From: Brassica napus
Taxonomy: Eukaryota > Streptophyta > Magnoliopsida > Brassicales > Brassicaceae
Length of the DNA: 64,000 nt
Direction: 5' to 3'
NCBI RefSeq assembly: GCF_020379485.1
Contig: NC_063445.1
Coordinates: 58,098,939-58,162,938, forward strand
Of the stretch, positions 54,350 to 64,000 are shown in pieces; the stretch's first letter is position 1; every line of letters starts with the position of its first letter. The notes below the pieces were generated by a model that saw only the letters and a list, made by a program, of their open reading frames with translations, was not told where the DNA came from and made no database searches. A program made the translations under genes and the position numbers.

Positions 54350-55478
54350 AAAAGGGAAGAGAAAAGATAGTGAAAAACTCAAGATATCTCTCACATTCTA
54401 TTGTCTTGTTTACAAGAATGATCATTGAGTCTTAAAACGTATTGTTGTTTACTCTTTCTCTCTCTGTCTAATACTCTTGTCTTTGTAAATCCAATGGTAC
54501 ACAACTTTGTGATTTTGATTAGTTTCTAAATAAGTCTTTAGTTTGATCTGCATTCATCTGTTTCTTACTCAGAAAGTCTTGATTAGTTTCTAAATAACTT
54601 AAACCAACTTAAGCCAAACTAGGTCCAAGACATTCGGTTGAAGATTTTCTAAACTCGAACGGTTTATTTCGGTTTGATTAAAATCTGAACCAAACCGATA
54701 AACCAGTGTTTTTATAATAATATTTTTCAAATATTTAATTAAATTTCAATATATTTTTACACTAAATTTAATACATTAATCGAATTTTCGATGGAGCAAA
54801 AGGGTAAAATTAGTGGAGAATGTAAATAACTGAGTCAAATTGAACCAACCAAACCTAAACCAACTTAAGCCAAACCAAAATCTCCAAAACATTATATTGA
54901 AGTAAATTTTCTTATCCCGAGCGATTTATTGCAAACGGAACCAAACCGACAAACCAAAATGCATAATCAGTTAAATTAATTACTGTATATTAATGAGAAG
55001 AATAACATTTTCCAAACATTTTAGTAATAAATTAAATTTCATTGACGTCAAAGAAAACTAATAAATTTCCAATAAATCTGCAATAAATTTAAAGCCAAAA
55101 TTAAGCTTGAAATATACTAACGTAAAATATTCAAAAGAAATCATTAATCTAAATTTATTCTTTTTCCATAAACTCCTTCATCAGTCTCTTTCATTATCTA
55201 AAACTTTTATTAATTAGCATAATAAGACAACTTATCTCACACGAGCACAGTCACCGACTTACAGAAGAAAGCCCACATCTGTTAACATCAAAATTAGGGG
55301 CAATATAGTCATTTAAAGACTTTCAATATCCCCTATATAATCTCTCTCTCTCTTTGATTTAATTAACCTCTCGTCTCTCTCCCTCGACTCTCAAATTGAA
55401 ATTAGGGTTTTTGAGAATCAGAATCAGAATCTCCATTCTTCAATTTTCAATTCTTCCAATCTTCTCGCGAGGATCATC
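54350..55478. other. Spacer between NAT6 and the RING gene, with a direct repeat
   Basis: The blocks at about 54595-54780 and 54850-55045 share ACCAACTTAAGCCAAAC, GAACCAAACCGA and a following AT-rich tail, so they are diverged direct copies. The last 150 bases are the RING-gene leader with (CT)n (55341-55352) and a telo-box-like ATTAGGGTTTTTG (55400-55412). I see no equivalent of the small gene I recall between NAT6 and the RING gene in Arabidopsis (At5g62900). Confidence 0.5.
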
Positions 55479-56500
55479 ATGATTTCAGATTCGATCACCA
55501 ACGCTTCTGCTAATGCATCCTCTAACGCGAGAGATTTCGCTAAGAAGAAGAAGAAGGTAAGATTTGCTCATCTCTTTTCTCAGAAATCGATTAGGTTTCG
55601 ATTCGCCGTTTTGATTTTGTGATTGCATTGTGTTTTTGCAGAACAATAAGACGGCGAAGATGAAGCAGAGCAAGCTCGGTCTCCGCCGTGAGCAATGGCT
55701 TTCTCAAGGTATGTTAATAAAGCTTGAATCTTTATCCTTTTATTAAATTAAAGTTGTTGCCTTTGGTTTAATGTATTGATTCTTGGTTTTGGTTTTTTTT
55801 ATTAGTCGCTGTGACCAATAAGGAGGAGAGGAGTGATCATAGAGTTAATAACCCTGTGGAGAATGTAGATGAGAATCTTCGTCATGAGAGGTTTATGGAG
55901 TCACCTTCAAGCAGCTCCATGGGAGGGACAGATATAAGCACTAACTTCAGTGGGAGAAGCAGCAGGACTAGTAGTAGTAGTACTAGTAGTAGCAGAAGCT
56001 CTGTTGACATAACAGAAGAGGACAATGTAGATGATGATGACGGGTGTGTAGATGATTGGGAAGCTCTTGCTGATGCATCAGAGGAGGAGGAGGAGAGACT
56101 CATCCATGAGTCAGTCAAGAAGCAAGAGAATGTTGCACATTCAGCTTCTAGTAACCGAGCTTGGAGGCGAGATGATGACCATCGTCCTCAGGCTTTACCC
56201 AATCTTGCCAAGCAGATTAGTTTTCCGGAGCTGGACAAGCGTTTCAGCGCTGCTTCGACACCCTCTTCGTGTCCCATCTGCTACGAAGACTTGGACTCGA
56301 CGGATGCGAGTTTCTTCCCATGCCCTTGCGGGTTTAAACTCTGTCTCTTCTGCCACAAGACGATTTACGACGGAGACGGGCGGTGTCCTGGATGCAGGAA
56401 GGCGTATGAGCGGAATGCGATGACAACTGAGACTAGTTTTCAAGGTGGCTGTGTAACAGTTCGGTTGACTCGTTCCTCTAGCATGTTTTGCAGGTCTTGA
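55479..56500 (+). CDS. RING-type zinc finger protein (CNOT4-like C4C4 RING; At5g62910-like)
   Basis: Three exons (55479-55556, 55642-55708, 55806-56500) total 840 nt, or 279 residues. The N-terminus has a basic nuclear-type stretch (AKKKKKNNKTAKMKQSK). The middle is Ser-rich and then acidic (ITEEDNVDDDDGCVDDWEAL). The C-terminal RING, about residues 203-249, reads CPICYEDLDSTDASFFPC, then CGFKLCLFCHKTI and GRCPGCRKAYE. The cysteine spacing is all-Cys, as in CNOT4, and not the usual C3HC4. Such proteins are likely ubiquitin ligases. No substrate is known to me. The position after NAT6 fits At5g62910, and the paralogue in Arabidopsis is At3g48070 by memory. Confidence 0.88.
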
Positions 56501-57879
56501 GATGTTGTTGTTTCCTTTCCCATCACTCTTGGGACTCTCTGGTTCTTTTTTAGCATTAGGTAATGTGGGTATAGTGTTTGTCTTTTGGGACTCAGAGAAG
56601 TTTGTTTGCTGTGAAGTCTGACTCTGAAACATTGTGGTGATGGTGATGTAATGTGGTGTGTGAATACATAAAAAAAAAGTGTTAACAAAATATTCCAATA
56701 TATAAAAATAGTTTCAGTAAGTAATGCTATTGGTCTGCAATTATTTTTTGTCTGAACCACATATGGTTGATATTTCACACAGTTACTGATAATTTTTGTT
56801 TACTGTAGCCATTCTTAACTTTGACAATAATCACTCCATGTTGTTTTAGGTGGCCGTAACCATTCCTGGACTACTATGCTCCACTATGGTAAATCAAAAG
56901 CTTTATAAGTGTTTGTTTGGAAATTTAGGGCTGATTCATTCAAATGATGCGGCATTTTTTTAACATGTATTTCTCAGTTGCAGTAATGCAATTGTCATGC
57001 TATGGGGCCTTTGCCTTGTTGGTGAAGCTAAAACATATATAGGCTTCTTCAGAGATGGTTCCCTGAGTCTTATCAGAGTCCTCGGCAGTAGCTTGCAAAG
57101 AAAGCAATACCGTTTGATTTGAAGAGTAATTTAAGTAGAAAGAGGGTTTTTGTTTGAAAGATACAAAAGGAAACCAAAGAAAGTATGAAGCAACAAAATC
57201 ATGCTTAATTATAGATATGATTAATTCTTTGCTCATATCAAATAAACATTTATTGATATTTTTTTTAATGTTTTTTTAAAATAAATTACTACTATTTAAA
57301 AAAAACTAAAAAGATACAGAAAACAGAAAATCAACATCTAAAATCTAAAAACTAAAATCATAATCTGAAATTCTAAAAAAAAAACTAAAATCTAAAAACT
57401 AAAAACCAAAATCTAAAGATCAAAGAACTAAAATCTAAAAACCAAAAACTAAAGCTAAAAACTATTAAAACAATCAATACCTAGAAGAATACATATCATA
57501 TCTCATTTTTATCCAAAATCCTATAACATACATGTCAAGGATTTTGAAGAACTTAGTTTTTCTTTGAAAACTATTGATTTGTAGTGTAAGAAAAGAAATT
57601 TAATTTCTGTTTTGTCTTGGAAAATGTAAAACATTGGTAGTGAATTAGAATATTACATGGATTAGTGTTTTATATATGTGGTTCTTCTCCCATAATATAA
57701 AAGATATAATAAGACTTGAAAAATATTCAGTATAAGAAAATTAACAACAAATACGAGCTTAAGATGACAAACTATAGTACAATGGACCCTAAAATGTATA
57801 ATATTTAGGTTCGGATTTATGGTAAATGTCTTTTCCATTAAAGATAATGCACAATTTTGGCTCATCATTTGATTATGTT
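56501..57879. other. Spacer with A-rich low-complexity block and copy of a dispersed repeat
   Basis: After the RING 3' UTR, 57300-57480 is a degenerate CTAAAA array. The stretch at 57485-57830 is alike to 60790-61020 (TTTTGAAGAACTTAGTTTTT and ATTACATG..GTTTTATA phrases), so a segment was duplicated. A short frame at 57000-57120 on the minus strand is too weak to call. Confidence 0.45.
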
Positions 57880-57881
57880 GT

Positions 57882-58770
57882 CTACACGCTAGACAAGATC
57901 TTATGAAGTTGGTTCATCTTGACTACATTCTCATCATACGCTAGCAAAGTTGTGTGTTCCGCTATTAGCAACTCTATGAAAATAGCTTTGAAACCATCGC
58001 TAGTAGGAATCATAACATTGTGAGGCTTGGGATTTCTTTCAAGCCAATAATGTATCTTTGCATTGGCGGGTAACATTGTAGTCCCTTTCAGGATTGTAAA
58101 GTGTCAGTTGAGCTTGAACTGAACTCTGAAATCACTGTTCACCGTGTCAAAGAGTATAACAGTAAAAATATATTTTCACACTTCTAAATTTTATTTTTAT
58201 GTTATTAATTAGTTGATTTTCATTTTGTTATTATTTCAGGACCGACACTAGAAGAAGCAAACGCATACCCCAAAAAATGAAAGAACGAAGAAACAATCAG
58301 ATCGCTGATAAGTACATCAAGACTGAGATCGAAAAATGGCTTAAAGGAAAAGATGAAAGCGGCAGTTGAGGTTGAAGAGTCTGAGATGAGAAAGTTGGGG
58401 TAAGTAAATGTTATGACTGATTTATCAATGATAATTCAGTATTTTGATTTAATTTTTACTTGTTACACAACAAGCAAAAGAGGAAGATGAAATCCATAGC
58501 TGAAAAGGAGGAAGATTGTGATGAAAACAAGATGTTGCGTAAGTAAATGTTATGTCTTCTTACTTTTCTTTTCTTAGGTGCTTAAGCAGCTCCAGCTAGA
58601 TGAGATCATTTGGCACTACACAATCTTGAAACGGCACCACATGCTTAATTTTTATTTTCCCACTAAAACCATCTTCTCTCAACTTTCTCTTCATGTATTT
58701 ATAGATATGATCTATATTATTTGGAACTCTACGGTTTTCCAAATCCCACCATAAGTCTATTTGTATCTAT
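57882..58770 (-). pseudogene. Relic of a NYN-domain-like gene, copy A
   Basis: On the minus strand near 58760-58600, LWWDLENRRVP is followed by YKYMKRKLREDGFSGKIKIK and VVPFQDCVVPNDL. This matches the WWDxENxxVP opening and SIxAY-type strand of plant NYN/limkain-type ribonuclease domains. Further on (58076-57882) a second piece reads NPKPHNVMIPTSDGFKAIF and TTLLAYDEN, which fits the later part of such a domain. Between them is unrelated or plus-strand-like sequence. No continuous frame or splicing joins the parts. Family assignment is by motif only. Confidence 0.4.
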
Positions 58771-59168
58771 CTACACAGAAACAATCATATTATCAAACTT
58801 GTGATGCGGTTTCAAACAATAATTTGGATAAATCCTACGTAGAACCCAAAATATACTCTCGTAGATGGTAGTGGAGATTGAGAGTCAGTGCTATAACAAA
58901 TGTGCTCTAAATGCAACCACTTTGTTTATTTCATTAATGTTAAGTTGTCAAACCCTACGCTTAACAAATTTGATACATTCAAGTACACTTTGTTTTTAAA
59001 TAAGATGTCAAGAACATATTCCTCTATATTTGTGTCTGCCATATGCTATTCAAAACATGAATGAGTGGGAATAAAGGATGTATTTTGAAGACTCCATATA
59101 GTTCCTGAAAGTAATACTTTTACAAAACTGAAAATATATATTCTTAAGTAAGGATATAAACTCAAAAG
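58771..59168. other. Spacer downstream of RPC9
   Basis: AT-rich sequence between the NYN-like relic and the RPC9 stop; it should include the RPC9 3' UTR. No gene seen. Confidence 0.4.
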
Positions 59169-59789
59169 TCAAACTGAAGTTTCCATGTTAGGTTGTTCAC
59201 CGTCCTCTGTTTCCTCTTGCTCGTTTTCTTTATGAGCTTCCACAGTAGGAAGAGGCGGTAGCAACTCCTGCACTAGCGCTAGTATCCCCTCTATGTCGAT
59301 TTCTCGTTCATCAGGCTTCTCTAAGATCTACAAAAAGTCGCAACAATCATCAAACTCTAAACGCAATGATAAGTGAGACTTGGTAAAAAGAAGAACACAA
59401 ACCGGCGTCAATTCGACATCAGAAGACGGTCTGAGGTTGATGATGTTGAGAATCTCAGCTTTGGCGAGTTTGAAACCTTTGCACTTGTCTGAGAACTTGG
59501 TAACGCTATCTCGCGTTTGAGTGGAAGCAGCAGTCTCCATCAAATAATCATAGACCTTGTACTCTGATCTAGAAACTGTTTCTGAAGCTATAACTCTTGT
59601 AGTATCCTTTGATGCACCTCTTGAGTTAAGCAAATCAAGCACCTCGAAGTTTGTAAGCGCACCTGCGTTTGCCTTCACTCTGCAAACATATTCACATCGA
59701 TGTTTTGATTCATAAAACAAAAAAAAGGGAAGGACTTAGAGTTAAAAAAAAAAATACATAAATGAAAATAGTTACATTATGTTCTTCAT
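59169..59789 (-). CDS. RPC9: RNA polymerase III subunit RPC9 (Rpb4/CRCP-like)
   Basis: A small subunit of the Rpb4 fold that forms the stalk of RNA polymerase III with RPC8 and takes part in initiation. Three exons on the minus strand: 59776-59789 (14 nt, MKNI), 59403-59679 and 59169-59327. They total 450 nt, or 149 residues. The core reads VKANAGALTNFEVLDLLNSR, then SEYKVYDYLMETAAS and FKLAKAEILNIINLRPSS, followed by DEREIDIEGILALVQELLPP. The acidic tail (HKENEQEETEDGE) is longer than I recall for Arabidopsis. Exon 1 is tiny and its choice is uncertain: the same donor-like sequence AAGAACATAAYGTAA occurs upstream near 60154-60167 without an ATG. The place beyond the RING gene fits At5g62950. 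Confidence 0.82.
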
Positions 59790-59799
59790 CTCTGAGGCT

Positions 59800-60060
59800 T
59801 CAAATTCAGACAGGAAAGATCACAACTTTCGCTCCTGAAACATCAATTACAGCATCAAAATTCAAATTCAGACAGGAAAGATTACAACTTTCGCTCCTGG
59901 AACATCAATTAGAGCATCAAAATTCAAATTCAGACAGGAAAGATTACAACTTTTGCTCCTGAAACATCAATTAGAGCATCAAAATTCAAATTCAGACAGG
60001 AAAGATTACAACTTTCGCTCCTGAAACATCAATTGGAGCATCAAAATTCAAATTCAGACA
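59800..60060. repeat. 62-bp tandem repeat, about four copies
   Basis: The GCTCCTG marker recurs at 59831, 59893, 59955 and 60017, giving an exact 62-bp period. Each unit holds AATTCAGACAGGAAAGATYA, ACTTTYGCTCCTG and ACATCAATTA.AGCATCAAAA. Copies differ at only a few positions, so amplification is recent. The array lies between the presumed 5' UTR exon and the first coding exon of RPC9. Confidence 0.9.
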
Positions 60061-60139
60061 GAAGAAGAGTACACGGTTCTTAAACTAATCAGTTCTAATC
60101 TTCTCAGGAGTACAATGAAAACGAAGTCATCTAGATACT

Positions 60140-60420
60140 AACAGAGCAGAAGACTTACGTTATGTTCTTCAGGAGATTTTGTAGTTCTCTTCTTCTGAAG
60201 ATCGGAACAAAGCTCGTCGGGAAATCGTTTGGTCGTGTTTGTTCGCCGGCGAAAGAATATGTTTGAAACTGGTAATCTTACCCTAAGTCAAACGACAACG
60301 TTTCCAAATAAACGAAAGGTAAAACTTAGAAGGGCCCATTAGGCCCACGGTAATAAGCCCAGAACGATATGCCTTTTGCTTTTTCTTCTACGGCCCAAAT
60401 CTTCAGTTCTGTGAATTTTT
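60140..60420 (-). promoter_or_regulatory. RPC9 leader and promoter with four TGGGCC/TGGGCT site II motifs
   Basis: Read on the minus strand, TTGGGCCGT (about 60393), CTGGGCTTA (about 60356), GTGGGCCTA (about 60341) and ATGGGCCCT (about 60332) form a cluster. Site II elements are bound by TCP factors in promoters of ribosomal and other growth-linked plant genes. A cluster just upstream of a polymerase III subunit fits such control. Confidence 0.65.
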
Positions 60421-61000
60421 CAAACCCAAGAATATGTCCTAATAGATGCATGCACTCTCTTAATACTGTTTTCTTACTTGGTGATGCTGCTTTGAATTCT
60501 TTGGCATATCTTAGATTCTGACAAATTAAATATAGAGTACTCTTTAATTGATTATTATTTGATTTTTGAGTTTTAATTATTGCAGAGCTTTTCATGCTTC
60601 AGAATTGCTTACTTTTTTCTCCTGAACAATGGCTTATTTTATCTTCCAATGAGACTCTCCACTCATTAGTCCACATGTGGTAACATTTCATACAATTTTA
60701 ATGATTAATATGTGTATTTTCATAATATTGCTCTCTTTCTTTAAGGTTCATCTTTAGTGTGATCCATTACGCGCAACTATATAACACTAAAATAATACAT
60801 ATTGTATCTCTGGCAAAGATTTTGAAGAATTTAGATTTTTCTCTATTGATATGTAATGTAAGAAAGAAATCTAATTTTTTTCTTCGAAAATGTAAAAGCT
60901 TGTAGTGATTAGAATATTACATGTTTAGAGTTTTATACATGTGGTTCCTATCGTAGAATATAAAAGATATAAGAAGACTTATTCATTACAAAGATTTGAA
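60421..61000. other. Spacer with second copy of the dispersed repeat
   Basis: 60790-61020 repeats 57485-57830 with changes. No gene is supported. Confidence 0.4.
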
Positions 61001-61020
61001 CTACTGACACGAGCTTAAGA

Positions 61021-61310
61021 TTATTGGGATAAATGTATTTTCCAATAAAAAAAATGCTCAATTTTGATATAGCATTGGACAAATCTTTGAGTTTGATGAA
61101 CTTTAATCCTCTTGTTGAGATCATTTGGTACTTCACAGTTTTGAAACATCACCACGATCTTAATTTTTATTTTTCCACCAAAATCTTGTTCTCTTAGTTT
61201 TTTCTTCATGCGTCTATAGACTGTCTTAGCATATAAATCATTTGAAACTCGGAAATTTTCCAATCCCACCAAATGATGATATTTCTTGTATGTAATTGCA
61301 CACAAACAGT
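61021..61310 (-). pseudogene. Relic of a NYN-domain-like gene, copy B
   Basis: The minus strand reads IIIWWD in one frame, then after a one-base shift LENFRVSNDLYAKTVYRRM and KKKLREQDFGGKIKIKIVV and QNCEVPNDL. It is the paralogue of copy A at 58600-58760, and the flanks match as well. The frameshift right after WWD and the lack of a second half mark it as decayed. Confidence 0.45.
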
Positions 61311-63396
61311 TAATATGAAACAATTGTACATAATCCCAAGACATTTATTTCTTATTATGAGTCTATATGCCTTAATACCCAAATTATCTCATTCTGAAAC
61401 AATCATTGTCATATCTAATATTATGATTTTAATAGAAAATAAAGAACAAACTTGAGAAACTAGATAAACCATTTTTTTCATTTTAAGAAGCATTAGTAAT
61501 TGTTCGTAACAAAGAAAATCATTTTTATGTAAAAATGTTCTTACAAAATGTAAATTCAGCACTAAGCACATCTAGATAGATAATTTTATGTTTACGTTTA
61601 ACATTTGCAATAACATTATTTACATTGTAAAGTTTATTGGTCATGTGCACAAAAGATTCACATTACTTATAAAAGCCAAAACCAGATTTTTAAAAATAAA
61701 ATAGTAGATGTAATTATGGCTAACATTTACATTAAGAGTGATGGTATTAACACAAGTATAAGATGCAATCATTTATAAGTTCGCTTGAGAAATATGAAAA
61801 TTTTGACAACTAAAAGAATATTAAAAGGTTGGAATGAAGTATTTATTCATATATTTATCTAGGAGAAGAAAACTAATAAAAACGAATGTTGAAAAAAGGT
61901 GATTTGATTTTTACTAGGTTTCAAGTTTGAGATTATAAAGACAAAGAAAAACCGGAGAGTATAAACAAAAATATAGTTTGAGATTATAAAAACAAAGAAA
62001 AACATAAGATCTACTAAAAAATTTCAGCTCTAGCAAAGATCTACTAAAAAGTTTCCAGCTTCAATGTTAGAATAAGATATACTAAAAGTTTTCACCTTCA
62101 GATCTAACAAAAATACAAGATAAAACCCTTAACTGAGCTAAAGTTTCATCATTTTTCACTAAAATCTAAGGAAAATGAGATTTGAGAGACTGCGATAGAA
62201 ACCAGTTGATACCAAAGTTCATGTAGCTTGCTACTCATTAGTGATAATGAATGTAATAACACGAGTGTAAGATGCAATCATTAATCATTGATAAGTTCGC
62301 TTGAGAAATATGAAAATTTAAACAAGTAGAAGAATATTAAAAGGTTGGAATGAAATATTTATTTATCTATTTATTTAGAAGAAAAAAACTAATCAAAACA
62401 AATGTTGAAAAAGTAGGTGATAATGTTTTCCTTAAAAATTTATTCATGTAGTTTTTTTGGTGGAACTATTTGAATTCTATTTTTACTTTAGTGTTAAACA
62501 AATTTAGAAGAATGCTTAATTTCACTGAGTGTATTCAATGTAATGTCTAAAGTAATTTGATCTTTATGAGTTTTAGATGATTTTAGATGAATTATAGAAT
62601 TTAATATGATTTTTGTTAAATTATTATAGAATTTCAGTTTTCTATATTCTTTTGATGCGACCTCGTGAATTCGTCAAAATTTTCCTCCTCCTCAGCTATG
62701 AATTTCACCTTCTCCTTTTGCTTATTGTGTAATAATTAAAAAATCAAATACTAAATTATCATAATAATTCAGTCATAACATTTACTACTTACCCAATCAA
62801 GAGACTCCTCTGTTTTTCTAACTCCACAACACCCCTTTGCTTGTCTATATTTTCACGAGTTTAATTATTTTCAATAATCGTGGATTTCAAAATAAGTTAA
62901 TTAAATGTCAAGTTTGATAATATAAATTTTAAATTAGTTTTTAAAATTCATGTTTGAATAATAGTTAATTTCTCATTTTAATGGAAATCACATCCTAACT
63001 CTTTATTGAATTCACTTCTTAAGTTGATATTCAACTGGTTAAAATTTAGTGAAATTTTCTTTAATTTTTGCTCTTTTAAATACAAATTGGACCATAATTT
63101 TATTTGGGCTTAAAATGGGCCAAGCCCTTAAAACTAGAAATATTGCCCGATGAAGTATTTGAAATGGAAGCAGCCGAACGTGACTGTAGGATTGTGGTCT
63201 CAGTAGCTGACAGTAATCATTCTCTTATTCTTCTTCCCTCTAAGCAGTTTTGTCAAAGCCGGTTTGCATATCGTTTCTACATGTGTGCAATAGTCTTCGA
63301 GTTAGGCTTAGAGCAAGGCATTTAGTACCTAGGATTATCGATTTACATTTTGTTATATCTCTCCGTTTGTAAAATATAATAGAATAGATATATTAT
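61311..63396. other. AT-rich spacer with a 150-bp direct repeat
   Basis: 61758-61905 and 62262-62425 share AAGATGCAATCATT, AAGTTCGCTTGAGAAATATG, GAATATTAAAAGGTTGGAAT and AATGTTGAAAAA. Two further copies of TTTGAGATTATAAARACAAA lie at 61925 and 61977. A 73-codon frame at 63104-63325 resembles nothing I know and is not called. Confidence 0.5.
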
Positions 63397-63398
63397 TG

Positions 63399-63631
63399 TG
63401 TTGTGTTTAATAAGAGAATACAATATGCATATATATAGTGGTAACATTAACATAATGTTAACACTAGATAATGCTAACTTTCCTAAACACTTAATGTAAA
63501 TATGCTAGAATATCTTGAGAGTAACTTGTTCTTCAAGTCTTTCCTTTTAGTCTTCATGGTCTTCATGGTTTCATGGGCTTCACAATCTTGGTCCGTAAGA
63601 TACACATCTTACGGCCCACATATCTCTAATA
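63399..63631 (-). mobile_element. 3' LTR of a probable Copia retrotransposon, minus orientation
   Basis: The block starts TGTTGTGTTTAATAAG and is followed at 63632-63640 by CTCCCCCGC, the complement of a polypurine tract GCGGGGGAG. In the minus sense this reads polypurine tract then TATTAGAGATATGTGGGCC, which resembles the GGGGGAG-TRTTAGAGAT junction common in plant Copia elements. The other LTR lies outside the window, so the target duplication cannot be checked. The first base pair TA (not TG) of the LTR is unusual. Confidence 0.5.
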
Positions 63632-64000
63632 CTCCCCCGCACGACAAACGTGGGATGCAACACGCAAATCTGCAATCACAAAGCAGACCACGTATGTCGT
63701 GGACACTATGTCGAGAAAAACAAATCAGTAGGTTTCTCCGAGAATAAACTTCAACTTTAGACAAGGAGGGATGAAAACTTCAGCTTTTCTTTGGTCTTGA
63801 CAATGGGAATACATCCCGTGGGCGCAACTACAACTCCACAAATAATCGTCCTTAACTCGGACAGTCCATAACTCGGACTAAACAACTTGACCTAAAAAAA
63901 AATTGAGCGTTCTACTAGAACTCCCCCGTAATGGTTAAACTATAACCAATAAATCCCAAACTATGGGAAACAAAACACTCTGAGAAATTCTAAACTATAG
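63632..64000 (-). mobile_element. Internal 3' region of the probable Copia element
   Basis: Continues to the window end. It holds a second CTCCCCCGT tract (63922-63930), and no pol motif is readable in this short part. It would be the untranslated stretch between pol and the 3' LTR. Confidence 0.4.

Noticed and set aside
57300..57480. Array of CTAAAA/CTAAAATCTAAAAA motifs considered as a telomere-like repeat
   Set aside because: The unit is not the plant telomere repeat (CCCTAAA) and the periodicity is poor; ordinary low complexity.
60326..60595. 89-codon minus-strand frame upstream of RPC9
   Set aside because: It overlaps the site II promoter cluster, has no recognisable motif, and no splice sites link it to RPC9.
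63104..63325. 73-codon plus-strand frame
   Set aside because: Starts in AT-rich spacer, ends in it, and has no homology that I recognise; frame length is within chance.
1..64000. tRNA, rRNA genes, CRISPR arrays, bacterial operons
   Set aside because: No cloverleaf-like A/B boxes, rRNA motifs or spaced repeat arrays were seen; the DNA is plant nuclear.

Overview
The window is nuclear DNA of a flowering plant, almost certainly a Brassicaceae species. All host genes are intron-rich with GT..AG junctions. Spacers are AT-rich and full of LINEs, hAT, Harbinger and Emigrant-like elements. The recognisable gene order follows one end of Arabidopsis chromosome 5 (about At5g62740 to At5g62950, recalled from memory): HIR1, a CASP-like protein, SWEET5, an F-box gene, a small unknown protein like At5g62865, ROP11, NAT6, a RING protein and RPC9. 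I cannot name the species.

Layout. 1-1.1 kb: end of a GC-rich hAT-like repeat. 4.3-5.6 kb: HIR1 (+). 8.1-10.2 kb: CASP-like gene (-) with nested repeats in its first intron. 10.8-23.5 kb: a tandem duplication, each unit holding a complete SWEET5-like gene (-) and a decayed F-box gene (+). A 5'-truncated LINE (15.3-18.9 kb) and an Emigrant-like MITE lie near the junction. 24.5-25.4 kb: Harbinger-like element. 25.8 kb: small intronless gene. 26.3-29.0 kb: AT-rich repeats. 29.0-29.6 kb: an unrecognised three-exon gene candidate. 30.3 kb: LINE tail. 31.3-32.6 kb: hAT element. 33.4-39.4 kb: a full-length LINE with two open ORFs and a perfect 16-bp target duplication. 39.9-41.3 kb: ROP11 (+). 42.3-48 kb: tandem array of genes for a small two-helix membrane protein, one intact at each end and broken copies between. 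51.5-54.3 kb: NAT6 (+), twelve exons. 55.5-56.5 kb: RING gene (+). 57.9-58.8 and 61.0-61.3 kb: relics resembling NYN-domain genes. 59.2-59.8 kb: RPC9 (-) with a 62-bp tandem repeat upstream of its start codon. 63.4-64 kb: 3' end of a probable Copia element.

The host genes do not form one pathway. They cover membrane microdomains and defence (HIR1), membrane scaffolding (CASP-like), sugar export (SWEET5, pollen-expressed in Arabidopsis), small-GTPase signalling (ROP11), nucleobase transport (NAT6) and RNA polymerase III (RPC9). What stands out is recent genome turnover. There are at least nine extremely short insertions (10-24 nt ending in a homopolymer A or T tract) flanked by 12-16 nt direct repeats up to 17 nt. 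One of them has its empty site preserved in the duplicated SWEET5 unit. There is also a retroposed antisense fragment of the small membrane-protein gene.
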